NCBI GenBank assembly: GCA_009778655.1
Contig: WRFZ01000179.1
Location: 1-64,000, forward strand
DNA length: 64,000 nucleotides
Origin: Candidatus Azobacteroides sp.
Lineage (GTDB): Bacteria > Bacteroidota > Bacteroidia > Bacteroidales > Azobacteroidaceae
Direction: 5' to 3'
Shown here: piece after piece, positions 19,233 to 28,112 of the stretch
How the letters are laid out: every line of letters begins with the position of its first letter
Position numbering within the stretch: the stretch's first letter is position 1
Translations under genes and position numbers: made by a program
The notes under the pieces: model-generated
The model's database searches: none
The model's input: only the letters and a program-made list of their open reading frames with translations
What the model was told of the DNA's origin: nothing

Positions 19233-22200
19233 ATGAAGACCTATAAACTGCTAAATAATATTTTAGGGTGGGTTATTTTTGCCGTTGCAACCACTGTTTA
19301 TTTGTTGACTATCGAACCGACTGCCAGTTTTTGGGATTGCGGTGAATTTATTTCCTCTGCTTATAAATTGGAAGTAGGGCATCCTCCCGGCAATCCGATT
19401 TTCATGATGGCTTCCAATTTATTTACGCACTTGACGTCGGACGTTTCTCGGAAAGCGGCAATGGTAAACAGCATGTCTGCTGTTGCCAGCGGTCTTACCA
19501 TTCTGTTTTTGTTTTGGACAATCACTCATCTGGTACGGAAACTTCTTGTCAAAAAAAATGAAGAAACTGTTTCTTTAACACGAATAATCAGTATTTTAGC
19601 TTGCGGGGCCGTCGGCGCTTTAGCTTATACTTTTTCCGATACGTTTTGGTTTTCGGCGGTCGAAGGCGAGGTATATGCCTCTTCTTCTTTGATGACTGCC
19701 CTTGTTTTTTGGTTGGCATTGAAGTGGGAAGATGTCGCCGATGAACCGAATGCCGATCGCTGGTTAATACTGATTGCTTACATGATGGGACTTTCCATTG
19801 CCATCCATTTGCTGAATCTGCTTTGTATTCCCGCTATCGTATTGGTTTATTACTTCAAAAAATATCCGAATCCCAATCTGAAAGGTTCAATAATCGCATT
19901 ACTTATCTCTTTTGCCATTTTAGGTATTATTCTTTTCGGAATTATCCAAGGAGTGATGAAAGTCGCCGGATGGTTTGAATTATTGTTTGTCAATCAATTC
20001 GGACTACCATACAACAGCGGCGTCGCTTTTTATATGCTTTTGCTTGTAGGTGTTCTTGTCTGGGGTATTTGGGAAACCATGAGAGAAAAATACGACGCTG
20101 TACGAATGAAAATCGCTTTTATTTTAGGCGTCGGATTATTGGGAATCCCGTTTTTGGGAAATCAGCCTTTTGTGGGAATCCTGCTGTTAGCGATTTTATC
20201 CGCCGGCTTATTCATTTACAAAAAAGTCAACCCGGTTTCTTTAAATTCCATATTGATAGCGCTGTTTGTAATCCTCATCGGATATTCGTCTTTCGCATTG
20301 ATTATGATTCGTTCGGCATCGAATCCGCCGATGGATCAAAATTCTCCGGAAGATATTTTTACATTGAGAAGCTATTTGAGTCGGGAACAGTACGGTGAAA
20401 CGCCGCTGATTTACGGGCCGACTTATGTTTCCGAAACAAAAACGGAAAACGGGGAGGTGGTGACGGAAGACGAAGGCCCCGTTTGGGCTCAGATTGCGAA
20501 ACACGATCCTTCTGAAAAAGATCGCTATTTTGTTGCAACACGGAAAGAAAGACCGGTATTTATCAGTGAATTAAATACCTTATTTCCTCGAATGTACAGC
20601 AGAGAAGCAAACCATATTCAAGGATATAAAAATTGGGCGAATATAAAAGGAGAACGAGTGCGCGTCTCGACTCCGGGCGGTTCGAGGGTCTTTATTAAAC
20701 CCACATTTATCGAAAACCTTCGTTTCTTCTTCAATTATCAAGTTAATTTTATGTATTGGCGATATTTTATGTGGAATTTTTCCGGTCGTCAAAACGATAT
20801 TCAAGGAAACGGAGGAATTGCAAACGGGAACTGGATTACCGGAATTAAATTTCTTGATGCATTCCGACTCGGGCCGCAGGACGATTTACCGGACAGTATC
20901 GTCAAAAATAAAGGATACAATCGGTTTTATATGTTGCCTTTGCTGTTGGGGATTTTGGGCGTTTTCTTTCAGATTTATTCGGGGAAAAAGGGAGTTCAAG
21001 GATTCTGGATTACTTTTTTACTGTTCTTTATGACGGGATTGGCAATTGTGGTTTACTTGAATCAAAAGCCTTTTGAACCGCGAGAGCGAGATTATGCTTA
21101 TGCCGGATCCTTTTATGCGTTTGCTATTTGGATCGGGTTGGGAGTAGCTGCAATCATTCATATTCTGAAAAAATACGCCAAAATGCCGGCTGTTCCGGCG
21201 GCCGTTGCCGGCGCGATTCTGTGTATATTGGTTCCCTTTCAAATGGCGTCTCAAACGTGGAACGATCACGACCGTTCCAAACGATACGTATGCAGGGATT
21301 TCGGATATAATTATTTAACTACTTGCGAACCGAATGCGATTATTTTTACGATGGGCGATAACGATACTTTCCCGCTTTGGTATGGTCAGGAAGTGGAAGG
21401 ATACCGCACGGATGTTCGGGTTTGCAACTTGAGCTACCTGCAAACCGATTGGTATATTGATCAGATGAAACGACAGGCATACGAATCCGCTCCGTTGCCT
21501 ATTTCATGGAAAAGAACGGATTATATTCAAGGAACTCACGATATAGCGTATATCATCAAACAAACCGACGAACCGATGGACGTCGGGCGCGCGTTGGAAT
21601 GGATTAAATCGGATGACATACGAACCAAACAAATACGAGGCTACGAAATTGATAACCTTCGTACCGAAATGCTTTATCTTCCGGTTGATTCGGTGGCGGC
21701 GGTTCAATCCGGAGCTGTTAAGCCCGAAAACTACAACAAGATAGTAAAAAATATATTTATTAACTTAGGTGAAAGAAGGGATTCGGACGGAGAGGTTGTT
21801 GAACCGGCAAAAAGATTTTTATCAAAGCAGGAATTAATAATTTTGGATATGTTAAACAATAACAAAGACTGGTCGCGTCCGATTTATTTTGCAACGACTG
21901 TCGGTCCGGAAAATTTCCTGCGCTTAAATTCTTTTTTGCGTCAAGACGGAGTCGCTTATCGGTTAGTTCCTTATAATACGGGAATGAGCGATGAATTTGA
22001 CACGGACTCAACAACTACCGCTCCAAAACGATTGGATGTTGATACCGATATATTATACGATAATCTGATGCATAAATATCGTTGGGGTAATTTGGAACAG
22101 CCGGGTTTATACTTAGATGAAAATGCCACGAAACTGGCAAAAGTGTTCCGGATGATGTTCGGAAGATTGAGCTACGATTTAATTAATGAAGGAAAAACGG

Positions 22201-22583
22201 AAAAGGCGAAAGAAGTGTTGGACTACGGCATGAAGGTTCTTCCGGGATACAATGTTCCTTACGATTATTATTCGACAAACGAAATCGCAAGAGCCTATTT
22301 TCAATTGGGAGAAACCGAAAAAGCGCGGGAAATTTATGATGTATTAGTGAGCAATTCAATGAAAAGCTTAAAGTGGTTTTCCAAGCTGAATATTCAGCAG
22401 TACGGACAAACATTGGATGACATCCGGAGAGAATTGTATTACATGCAAAGTATGTTTAAGAATTATCAATCCGTAAATCCGGAAGCTTCCCAAACGTATG
22501 TCAGCGACTACAACAACTGCCTGGAACAATACGAAAAATACGTAAGATCCCGTCAAGTCAGCAGAGGCGGGGCAAACCGATAA
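19233..22583 (+). CDS. DUF2723 family polytopic membrane protein (GT117-type)
   Basis: Large membrane protein of 1116 residues. It has about a dozen N-terminal and central helices up to about residue 680 and a soluble C-terminal half whose end (about 960-1060) looks like helical repeats (KAKEVLDYGMKVLPGYN, YFQLGETEKAREIYDVL). The DUF2723 hallmark follows helix 1: EPTASFWDCGEFISSAYKLEVGHPPGNP, split here as a signature with Asp-Cys-Gly-Glu. The family is common in Bacteroidota and has been classed with glycosyltransferases of the protein-mannosyltransferase type, so a sugar-transfer role is possible. Substrate unknown. A deacetylase gene follows after three bases. Confidence 0.85.
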   Translation: MKTYKLLNNILGWVIFAVATTVYLLTIEPTASFWDCGEFISSAYKLEVGHPPGNPIFMMASNLFTHLTSDVSRKAAMVNSMSAVASGLTILFLFWTITHLVRKLLVKKNEETVSLTRIISILACGAVGALAYTFSDTFWFSAVEGEVYASSSLMTALVFWLALKWEDVADEPNADRWLILIAYMMGLSIAIHLLNLLCIPAIVLVYYFKKYPNPNLKGSIIALLISFAILGIILFGIIQGVMKVAGWFELLFVNQFGLPYNSGVAFYMLLLVGVLVWGIWETMREKYDAVRMKIAFILGVGLLGIPFLGNQPFVGILLLAILSAGLFIYKKVNPVSLNSILIALFVILIGYSSFALIMIRSASNPPMDQNSPEDIFTLRSYLSREQYGETPLIYGPTYVSETKTENGEVVTEDEGPVWAQIAKHDPSEKDRYFVATRKERPVFISELNTLFPRMYSREANHIQGYKNWANIKGERVRVSTPGGSRVFIKPTFIENLRFFFNYQVNFMYWRYFMWNFSGRQNDIQGNGGIANGNWITGIKFLDAFRLGPQDDLPDSIVKNKGYNRFYMLPLLLGILGVFFQIYSGKKGVQGFWITFLLFFMTGLAIVVYLNQKPFEPRERDYAYAGSFYAFAIWIGLGVAAIIHILKKYAKMPAVPAAVAGAILCILVPFQMASQTWNDHDRSKRYVCRDFGYNYLTTCEPNAIIFTMGDNDTFPLWYGQEVEGYRTDVRVCNLSYLQTDWYIDQMKRQAYESAPLPISWKRTDYIQGTHDIAYIIKQTDEPMDVGRALEWIKSDDIRTKQIRGYEIDNLRTEMLYLPVDSVAAVQSGAVKPENYNKIVKNIFINLGERRDSDGEVVEPAKRFLSKQELIILDMLNNNKDWSRPIYFATTVGPENFLRLNSFLRQDGVAYRLVPYNTGMSDEFDTDSTTTAPKRLDVDTDILYDNLMHKYRWGNLEQPGLYLDENATKLAKVFRMMFGRLSYDLINEGKTEKAKEVLDYGMKVLPGYNVPYDYYSTNEIARAYFQLGETEKAREIYDVLVSNSMKSLKWFSKLNIQQYGQTLDDIRRELYYMQSMFKNYQSVNPEASQTYVSDYNNCLEQYEKYVRSRQVSRGGANR

Positions 22584-22586
22584 GTT

Positions 22587-23201
22587 ATGTTGATAGAAAG
22601 AGCGCCCGAACTGTATCGCAATCTGTATCACGGTTCACATTGGAGATTTAATATTAATAAAAAAGAAATTTACCTCACATTCGATGACGGTCCGATACCC
22701 GAGATTACGCCTTGGGTATTGGACGTGTTGGATAAATACAACATTAAGGCCACCTTTTTCTGTGTAGGCGATAATGTTCGAAAACATCCGGAAGTCTATC
22801 AAATGCTGCAAGAACGCGGCCACAAAACAGGAAATCACACTTTCCATCACATACAAGGATTGAAAAGGGATACGCAGTCGTATATGGACGACGTGGAAGA
22901 AGCCGACCGACTGATTCAGAGTAAACTTTTTCGTCCGCCTTACGGACACATGCGACTCCCGCAATTTCACGCCCTGCAAAAAAAATATAAAATAATTATG
23001 TGGGATGTGGTAACTCGCGACTACAGTCATTTGATGACTGCCGACCAAGTATTTGAAGTCGTGAAAAAATATACCCGCAACGGTTCGATCATTGTCTTTC
23101 ACGACTCATTAAAAGCCGGCGACCGCATGAAAGAATCATTACCCAAATCCATCGAGTGGCTGCTGGAACAAGGCTACAGTTTCCGGGTGATAGAGGAATA
23201 A
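22587..23201 (+). CDS. Polysaccharide deacetylase (NodB-homology family)
   Basis: NodB-type carbohydrate esterase 4 domain filling the whole protein (204 residues). Motifs: LTFDDGP (about 31-37) with the catalytic base and metal-binding Asp, GNHTFHH (about 78-84) supplying the metal histidines, RPPYGH (about 114-119), WDVVTRDY (about 137-144) and IVFHDS (about 170-175). No signal peptide or membrane helix is visible at the chosen start, unlike exported peptidoglycan deacetylases. It may act at the cytoplasmic face, or be exported by an unrecognised route. Spacing of three bases after the DUF2723 gene suggests a shared role in surface glycan or glycoprotein synthesis. Confidence 0.87.
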   Translation: MLIERAPELYRNLYHGSHWRFNINKKEIYLTFDDGPIPEITPWVLDVLDKYNIKATFFCVGDNVRKHPEVYQMLQERGHKTGNHTFHHIQGLKRDTQSYMDDVEEADRLIQSKLFRPPYGHMRLPQFHALQKKYKIIMWDVVTRDYSHLMTADQVFEVVKKYTRNGSIIVFHDSLKAGDRMKESLPKSIEWLLEQGYSFRVIEE

Positions 23202-23360
23202 ACTGTTATAAATCAACAGCATCAGAAAAAGAGAATACAACGGTGCTTTGCATCCCACAGAGGTACCTCCTTAACCGGTTCTTTTCATTTAAAGTAAAAT
23301 TATTCGAAATTTCCAAAACAAAAATCTTGAAAGTTTTGTTATATACGTGTTGTGTATTAC

Positions 23361-23436
23361 AAATAAATACAAAACGGTAAAATTGATAATTTCGGATTGT
23401 AATTTTACGACATTTTTAATTTAAAATATAGGATTT
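23361..23436 (+). promoter_or_regulatory. Leader copy 1 with GTAAAATT...AATTTTAC inverted repeat
   Basis: The inverted-repeat arms are GTAAAATT (23377-23384) and AATTTTAC (23401-23408), 16 bases apart. The right arm sits within TGTAATTTTACG (23399-23410 region), which includes a TAATTTTA box. The leader is closely matched, base for base over most of its length, by the sequence just upstream of the next gene at 24504. Confidence 0.65.
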
Positions 23437-24375
23437 ATGAAAACAACAATTCCTCACTCAGAATTACATCACCGGAAAGGAAAGGGCAGCGTTGTATTAT
23501 TCCTGTGTGTCATTATTCACTTTGCAACTTATTCTCCGGTGTGTTTGAGTCAATTACAAGTAAAAATAGGCAATGACACCACCTTTTGTTCCGGAAACAT
23601 AGAAGAAGGCATACAATTAGCTTCTCAACTTGTTGTTACGGGTGGAACAGCTCCTTATCAATACTGCTGGAGTATCTCCGAACCTTATGAATATCTTCCG
23701 GGAAGATTTAATTATGCAAGCAGTGTGTTGAATGATACAACATCGGCTAATCCTTTATTTCTATATCCGTACATAAATGATCCGCAAGAATGGACTCGAT
23801 TTATTTTAACGGTTAAGGATAATACCGGAAATGAAGCTGCGGATAGTATTCATGTCCGATTTTCCGAATATATGGTAAGCATACCGGAGCCCGTTGTATT
23901 TTCAATTAATAAAGGGGACAGCGTTTTTATAGATGTTTCCGATGTAAATTACGGCGGAATTTTACCGTACACTTCTTATTCATGGATACCCGAAGAAGGA
24001 GTAAGCGATCCGGATTCTCCGAAGGCGTGGTTCAAGCCGAGCGAAAAAACACACTACCAATGTATGATTACGGATTCCGTCGGCTACATCGGGTATGCAG
24101 GAAGCGGTTATTTAATTCTCATAAAGTCAGAAACAGCTATTCAATCCATTGTAAAAAACAATACGATATATCAGCATAACGAAAATATCTTTTTTGATAA
24201 TCCCAATAACGAAAACATAAAACTTTCATTTTATGATTTATCCGGAAAATTAATACATGAAGGAGCGACAACGGCCGACCGATATAATCCTGCTTTTATC
24301 GGAAAAGGAACTGTTTTTGTGTGTATAATAACAATAAATAACAAACAAGAAACCATAAAATACATTGTGCCATGA
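23437..24375 (+). CDS. Exported protein with T9SS C-terminal sorting domain
   Basis: Secreted protein of 312 residues. The signal peptide is long and ends near residue 39 (YSPVCLSQ). The middle holds two PKD/Ig-like beta-sandwich stretches (VTGGTAPYQYCW about 68-79; VNYGGILPYTSYSWIP about 169-184). The C-terminal 70 residues form a type A sorting domain: KLSFYDLSGKLIHEG, then FIGKGTVFVCIITINN and a terminal KYIVP. In Bacteroidota this domain directs export by the type IX system whose core genes gldLMN lie at the right end of the window. No catalytic motif is recognised; an adhesive or structural surface role is plausible. Confidence 0.75.
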   Translation: MKTTIPHSELHHRKGKGSVVLFLCVIIHFATYSPVCLSQLQVKIGNDTTFCSGNIEEGIQLASQLVVTGGTAPYQYCWSISEPYEYLPGRFNYASSVLNDTTSANPLFLYPYINDPQEWTRFILTVKDNTGNEAADSIHVRFSEYMVSIPEPVVFSINKGDSVFIDVSDVNYGGILPYTSYSWIPEEGVSDPDSPKAWFKPSEKTHYQCMITDSVGYIGYAGSGYLILIKSETAIQSIVKNNTIYQHNENIFFDNPNNENIKLSFYDLSGKLIHEGATTADRYNPAFIGKGTVFVCIITINNKQETIKYIVP

Positions 24376-24430
24376 AATCATCATTAATAATAAATCTTCG
24401 AATTAATTAGTATTAAAAATAATTAAAAAT

Positions 24431-24503
24431 AAATACAAACCGGTAAAATTAATAATTTAAAATTGTAATTTTACGGTATTCTTCATTTAAAAACAGATGA
24501 TTT
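24431..24503 (+). promoter_or_regulatory. Leader copy 2 with GTAAAATT...AATTTTAC inverted repeat
   Basis: The arms are GTAAAATT (24443-24450) and AATTTTAC (24467-24474), again 16 bases apart. The right arm overlaps TGTAATTTTACG at 24465-24476. The distance from right arm to ATG is 29 bases, against 28 in copy 1. Flanking words AAATACAAA, ATTTAAAA and GATTTATGAAAAC are also shared. Confidence 0.65.
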
Positions 24504-25682
24504 ATGAAAACGGCAATGAAACGGTTACCATTTATAGCAAGTAAATCTGTCAAATTGATTGTTGCATCCGTATTTTTGATGTTGACAATGAATGTTCAAT
24601 TACGGGCAAATCCAATAGCCGTATATCCTCCGGAATTTTTTGTTTCCGAGTTAAAATTCGATTCATCGGGAGAATGGGTTATTGAACTGAAAAGCATTCA
24701 TTTTGATATCCCCGAAGATGTTGATAGTATCCGTATAAGTACATCAAGCGGAAGTGCGAAATGGAAAAATCCCATGCTTTCTGATACCGAAGATACTATT
24801 TTCATATTACGAAATGACAGTTTGGACTCTGATTTAGTCATTCATCAAGAAGGAGATTTTGTACAGATAACAACATTTTACAATGAAGGGTACTACGGAG
24901 AATCAATTACCCATACGCTAACTTTCGGTAATTATCAGGGAGCGACAGTACGCAGTCCAAAAGGAGAAGAATCCATTGCTTATGTTGCTGATTATCGTAT
25001 GGATTACAACCATGATGATTTTTTTAAGAGTAGGAGTGTTCCTATTTACAGTAATCTATACACTATAGCAACAGGCTATCCAAATGAAAGTAACGTATGT
25101 GTCGGGAAAATTAAAGCAAAAATTCACAATCCCAATAATCAACCGTTTTCAGAATCTAAACTTCAATTAAGAGATGAACATTACACTAATGTTTTTGATA
25201 TGGAGCAGCAAGAAGATGGCACATATTTGGGAAATCTCTATGCCTGTTATTATTATTTTGACAAATTGCATCCGTGGATAGATCCATTTACAGGCTACTA
25301 TAATAACTCTTATAGGCGTGATTATTGGACAATTGAGCCTATTCAATTTGAGGGGGAACAAGATACGGTTATCTCTCTTGACATCTGCATAAACAGCTAT
25401 ATGGATATACAAACTGTCAAAAAAGAGGAGGATCATGTTTTAAAAATATATCCGAATCCGATTATCGAAAATTCTTTTTATTACGAAACGGCATTACCCG
25501 TAAAATCAACAAACAGTGTAATTGAGATTATCGGATTGAACGGACAGAAAATAGGATATTATCCCGTATCTGAAAGTAAAGGAAACATAAAACTTCCCTC
25601 GAATATTCTTCACGGAATTTACACCGTATGTCTGATTGTCAATAATAAGAATTATATAGCCGTAAAAATAATGGTTCCGTGA
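24504..25682 (+). CDS. Exported protein with T9SS type A sorting domain
   Basis: Secreted protein of 392 residues with a signal peptide ending near residue 36 (NVQLRANP). The middle is beta-rich, with no family I recognise. The C-terminal sorting domain is clear: VLKIYPNPIIENSFYYET (about 312-329) carries the YPNP signature, followed by IEIIGLNGQKIGYY and HGIYTVCLIVNNKNY, ending in KIMVP. It shares its upstream leader with the preceding gene, though the two proteins are not close copies. Its stop overlaps the GTG start of the next gene by four bases, so the third gene is translationally coupled. Confidence 0.78.
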   Translation: MKTAMKRLPFIASKSVKLIVASVFLMLTMNVQLRANPIAVYPPEFFVSELKFDSSGEWVIELKSIHFDIPEDVDSIRISTSSGSAKWKNPMLSDTEDTIFILRNDSLDSDLVIHQEGDFVQITTFYNEGYYGESITHTLTFGNYQGATVRSPKGEESIAYVADYRMDYNHDDFFKSRSVPIYSNLYTIATGYPNESNVCVGKIKAKIHNPNNQPFSESKLQLRDEHYTNVFDMEQQEDGTYLGNLYACYYYFDKLHPWIDPFTGYYNNSYRRDYWTIEPIQFEGEQDTVISLDICINSYMDIQTVKKEEDHVLKIYPNPIIENSFYYETALPVKSTNSVIEIIGLNGQKIGYYPVSESKGNIKLPSNILHGIYTVCLIVNNKNYIAVKIMVP

Positions 25683-26254
25683 TAGAATTTAGAGCAATAA
25701 TTTCAAGTCTGATGTTGATAGCGAATTTTTCCGTATATGCGCAGGAAAGAGTCTCTTTTTTTGAAGAACATATAGACTTTGAGCTTGACAGCGTTTATTT
25801 CAGCATAAACGGAATTTATTCTTTTCATAATCCGACGGATAAAGAAATAAATCAGCGTATTGTTTTCCCGTTTTCGGTAGAAACGGATCAAATTGATTCC
25901 ATCTCTGTAATCAATCTGGAAAATTTGAACCGAATCCAATTTCGACGCTTGAAAAAAACTATTGTATTTCTTGTAAATATGCCGTCCCGTGATACTGTGG
26001 ATGTGAATATTTTTTACAGACAAAAGGCAGTAGAGAAAAATACCTATATTATTACATCTACCCGGTCATGGAAACAGCCGCTGGAAAAAGCAGTTTATAC
26101 ATTAACAACTTCTTTACCGGTAAATGAAGAATGTTTTTCATATCCTTTTATTTCCAAAGAAACAATAAACGATAAAATTCTTTTTCGCTGGGAAAAAACA
26201 AATTTTATGCCGGATAAAGAATTTGAAATAGCAGTAAAAACCGCATCCCGTTAA
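25679..26254 (+). CDS. Exported hypothetical protein coupled to T9SS cargo gene
   Basis: Protein of 191 residues starting at GTG within a GTGA overlap with the preceding stop. A signal peptide ends near residue 21 (NFSVYAQ). The rest is predicted beta-sandwich with alternating hydrophobic strands (VYFSINGIYSFHNP, INQRIVFPFSVE, TVDVNIFYRQ). It has no sorting domain and no lipobox cysteine, so it is probably periplasmic. I do not recognise the family. Coupling to a T9SS cargo gene suggests a partner, inhibitor or assembly factor, but nothing in the sequence proves that. Confidence 0.65.
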   Translation: MIEFRAIISSLMLIANFSVYAQERVSFFEEHIDFELDSVYFSINGIYSFHNPTDKEINQRIVFPFSVETDQIDSISVINLENLNRIQFRRLKKTIVFLVNMPSRDTVDVNIFYRQKAVEKNTYIITSTRSWKQPLEKAVYTLTTSLPVNEECFSYPFISKETINDKILFRWEKTNFMPDKEFEIAVKTASR

Positions 26255-26402
26255 GAGATACACCTTTAACAGAAATGCTAACCTCCTATCCGACAGGCGT
26301 TATGTACGAGTTGTTAAGCCGACGTACAATATAGTAATATAAAAAACACAATCGAAGTCGAAAAAATATTTCAAATATGTATCAATTATTACATATTCTT
26401 GA

Positions 26403-26417
26403 TTAGAAAATTTCTAA
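26403..26417. promoter_or_regulatory. Palindrome 1, TTAGAAA-A-TTTCTAA
   Basis: Perfect seven-base inverted repeat around one base, 176 bases upstream of narK. The half-site TTAGAAA differs by one base from the half-site of the second palindrome (TTAGGAA). Candidate operator for control of the nitrate cluster. Confidence 0.5.
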
Positions 26418-26430
26418 CTTGCGTCCCGAA

Positions 26431-26453
26431 TTTTAGGAACCCGATTCCTAAAA
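26431..26453. promoter_or_regulatory. Palindrome 2, TTTTAGGAA-N5-TTCCTAAAA
   Basis: Perfect nine-base inverted repeat around CCCGA. Its centre is 32 bases (about three helical turns) from the centre of palindrome 1. It lies just upstream of a -7-like AACCTTTA at 26463-26470, where a dimeric activator would bind. It is not the FNR consensus TTGAT-N4-ATCAA. It could alternatively be an RNA hairpin. Confidence 0.5.
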
Positions 26454-26592
26454 CTTTATTACAACCTTTATGCCTAATAACAAATGAAAGAAATTAAAAG
26501 TGATGATTTAATTAAGTTTTCTTAGTGATGGGAGGGTTTTTTAAATAACAGTGAATTTATTGATTTATTAATTTATTAATATCTATACAATT

Positions 26593-28065
26593 ATGAGTTC
26601 TTCTTTAGCACAATCGCACAAGGTTCTTTTTTTGAACACCCTTGCTTTTATCTTATGTTTTGCCTGCTGGACCATGAACGGGGTCTTAGTGGCTTTTTTA
26701 ACAGATAAGGGAATTTTTGATTTCTCTGTAGTACAAATAGGCTGGCTTTTAGGTATTCCCGTTTTAACAGGCTCTCTTTTAAGGCTGCCTTTAGGGATTA
26801 TGACCGATAGATACGGAGGTAAATACATATTTATCGGATTATTGCTCTTTTGCGCATTATTTTTGTTTTTGCTTCCCTTTGCGACTTCATTTCTTATGTT
26901 CGCTACAATCAGTTTTATGTGGGGGATGGTAGGAGCGAGTTTTGCTGTCGGAGTAGGATATACCTCCGTTTGGTATCCTAAAGAATGGCAGGGAAGAGCG
27001 TTGGGTATCTTCGGCGTGGGAAATGCTGGAGCCGCATTAACCACTTTTATCGCTCCGTCTCTGCTTAATCATTTCTCTCAAAGCGACCCGCAGAACGGAT
27101 GGAAAATGCTACCCGTGATTTATGGCATATCTTTGATTGTAGTAGCTGTACTGATGCTGCTATTTGCTAAAAACAAAAAATACGAGAATGTTTCTACAAG
27201 TCTTGCCTATGAATTATCGCCCTTAAAAAGCGTTCGGGTCTGGCGGTTCGGTTTATACTACTTTCTGGTATTCGGCTTTTTTATAGCTTTCTCTCAGTGG
27301 TTAGTTCCTTACTTCATGAACGTTTACGCTACGTCATTAGTTGTGGCCGGGTTGTTCGCATCCTGTTTCAGCCTTCCGGGCGGAGTTATCCGGGCTGTGG
27401 GCGGATTTTTAGCGGATAAATTCGGAGCAAGAAAAGTGATGTACTGGGTATTGGGATCCTCCGTAATAATCAGCTTTTTGCTTATGTTTCCCAAAATGGA
27501 TATTTTTACGGGCGGAGTAGGCGTTTCATCCGGAGGCAAAGGTACGGTAACCGAAGTTGCTCCGGATAGAATAGTAGTAGGTACGAAAGAGTACAAGGTA
27601 AATATCGCGGGACAAGGAGTGGATTTGGAAAATAACAACAGCGTGTTTCCCTCCAAAGCTTCTTGGCAGGAAGTGGTGGTGAAACAAAATCAAGACGTAA
27701 AGAAAAAGGAATTACTTGCCAAAGGGATCACCCACATTCATTTCAGCGCGAATATGTGGATATTTATAGTTCTGGTTTTTATGCTGGGATTTTCATGGGC
27801 TATCGGTAAAGCGGCCGTTTACCGGTATATTCCCGATTATTTCCCGAAACAAGTGGGAGTTGTGGGAGGAATCGTCGGATTGATCGGAGGATTAGGCGGC
27901 TTTGTAGGGCCTATCATTTTCGGATACATCTTGAATTATACCGGATTTTGGACCAGTTCATGGATATTTATCTTCCTCCTTTCTATCCTGTGTCTTGCCT
28001 TATTAATACATGCCGTCAGCTATTTGAATAAGAAAAAAACGTCTGAAATTCAAAATAATATATAA
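26593..28065 (+). CDS. narK: NarK-type nitrate/nitrite transporter (first copy)
   Basis: Major facilitator transporter of 490 residues, probably importing nitrate and/or exchanging it for nitrite across the inner membrane. The nitrate-porter signature is visible in helix 5 (ALGIFGVGNAGAALTTFIAPSL, about 137-158). The MFS loop motif GIMTDRYGGK is near residue 68 and the second-half equivalent GGFLADKFGARK near 270. An unusual hydrophilic insertion of about 85 residues (about 301-385, rich in Gly, Val, Lys) splits the second half between two helices. It heads the nitrate/molybdenum cluster; a second NarK gene follows after 47 bases. Confidence 0.88.
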   Translation: MSSSLAQSHKVLFLNTLAFILCFACWTMNGVLVAFLTDKGIFDFSVVQIGWLLGIPVLTGSLLRLPLGIMTDRYGGKYIFIGLLLFCALFLFLLPFATSFLMFATISFMWGMVGASFAVGVGYTSVWYPKEWQGRALGIFGVGNAGAALTTFIAPSLLNHFSQSDPQNGWKMLPVIYGISLIVVAVLMLLFAKNKKYENVSTSLAYELSPLKSVRVWRFGLYYFLVFGFFIAFSQWLVPYFMNVYATSLVVAGLFASCFSLPGGVIRAVGGFLADKFGARKVMYWVLGSSVIISFLLMFPKMDIFTGGVGVSSGGKGTVTEVAPDRIVVGTKEYKVNIAGQGVDLENNNSVFPSKASWQEVVVKQNQDVKKKELLAKGITHIHFSANMWIFIVLVFMLGFSWAIGKAAVYRYIPDYFPKQVGVVGGIVGLIGGLGGFVGPIIFGYILNYTGFWTSSWIFIFLLSILCLALLIHAVSYLNKKKTSEIQNNI

Positions 28066-28112
28066 GTGAAATAACCGATTTACTAACAAATAATTTAAAA
28101 CTAAATAATACA

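Larger units (their letters stand above)
26255..26592. other. Regulatory-looking intergenic region upstream of the nitrate cluster
   Basis: 338 bases without a gene. From left to right it holds: a TGTACG...CGTACA inverted repeat (26303-26308 / 26323-26328); two palindromes with related half-sites (26403-26417 and 26431-26453); a loose -7-like AACCTTTA at 26463-26470; then AT-rich leader with a GGGAGGG run near 26530. No small coding frame with convincing features was seen. Confidence 0.6.

Noticed and set aside
26303-26328. TGTACG...CGTACA as a transcription terminator after the 191-aa gene
   Set aside because: Stem of only six bases, 14-base loop and no following T run; not convincing.
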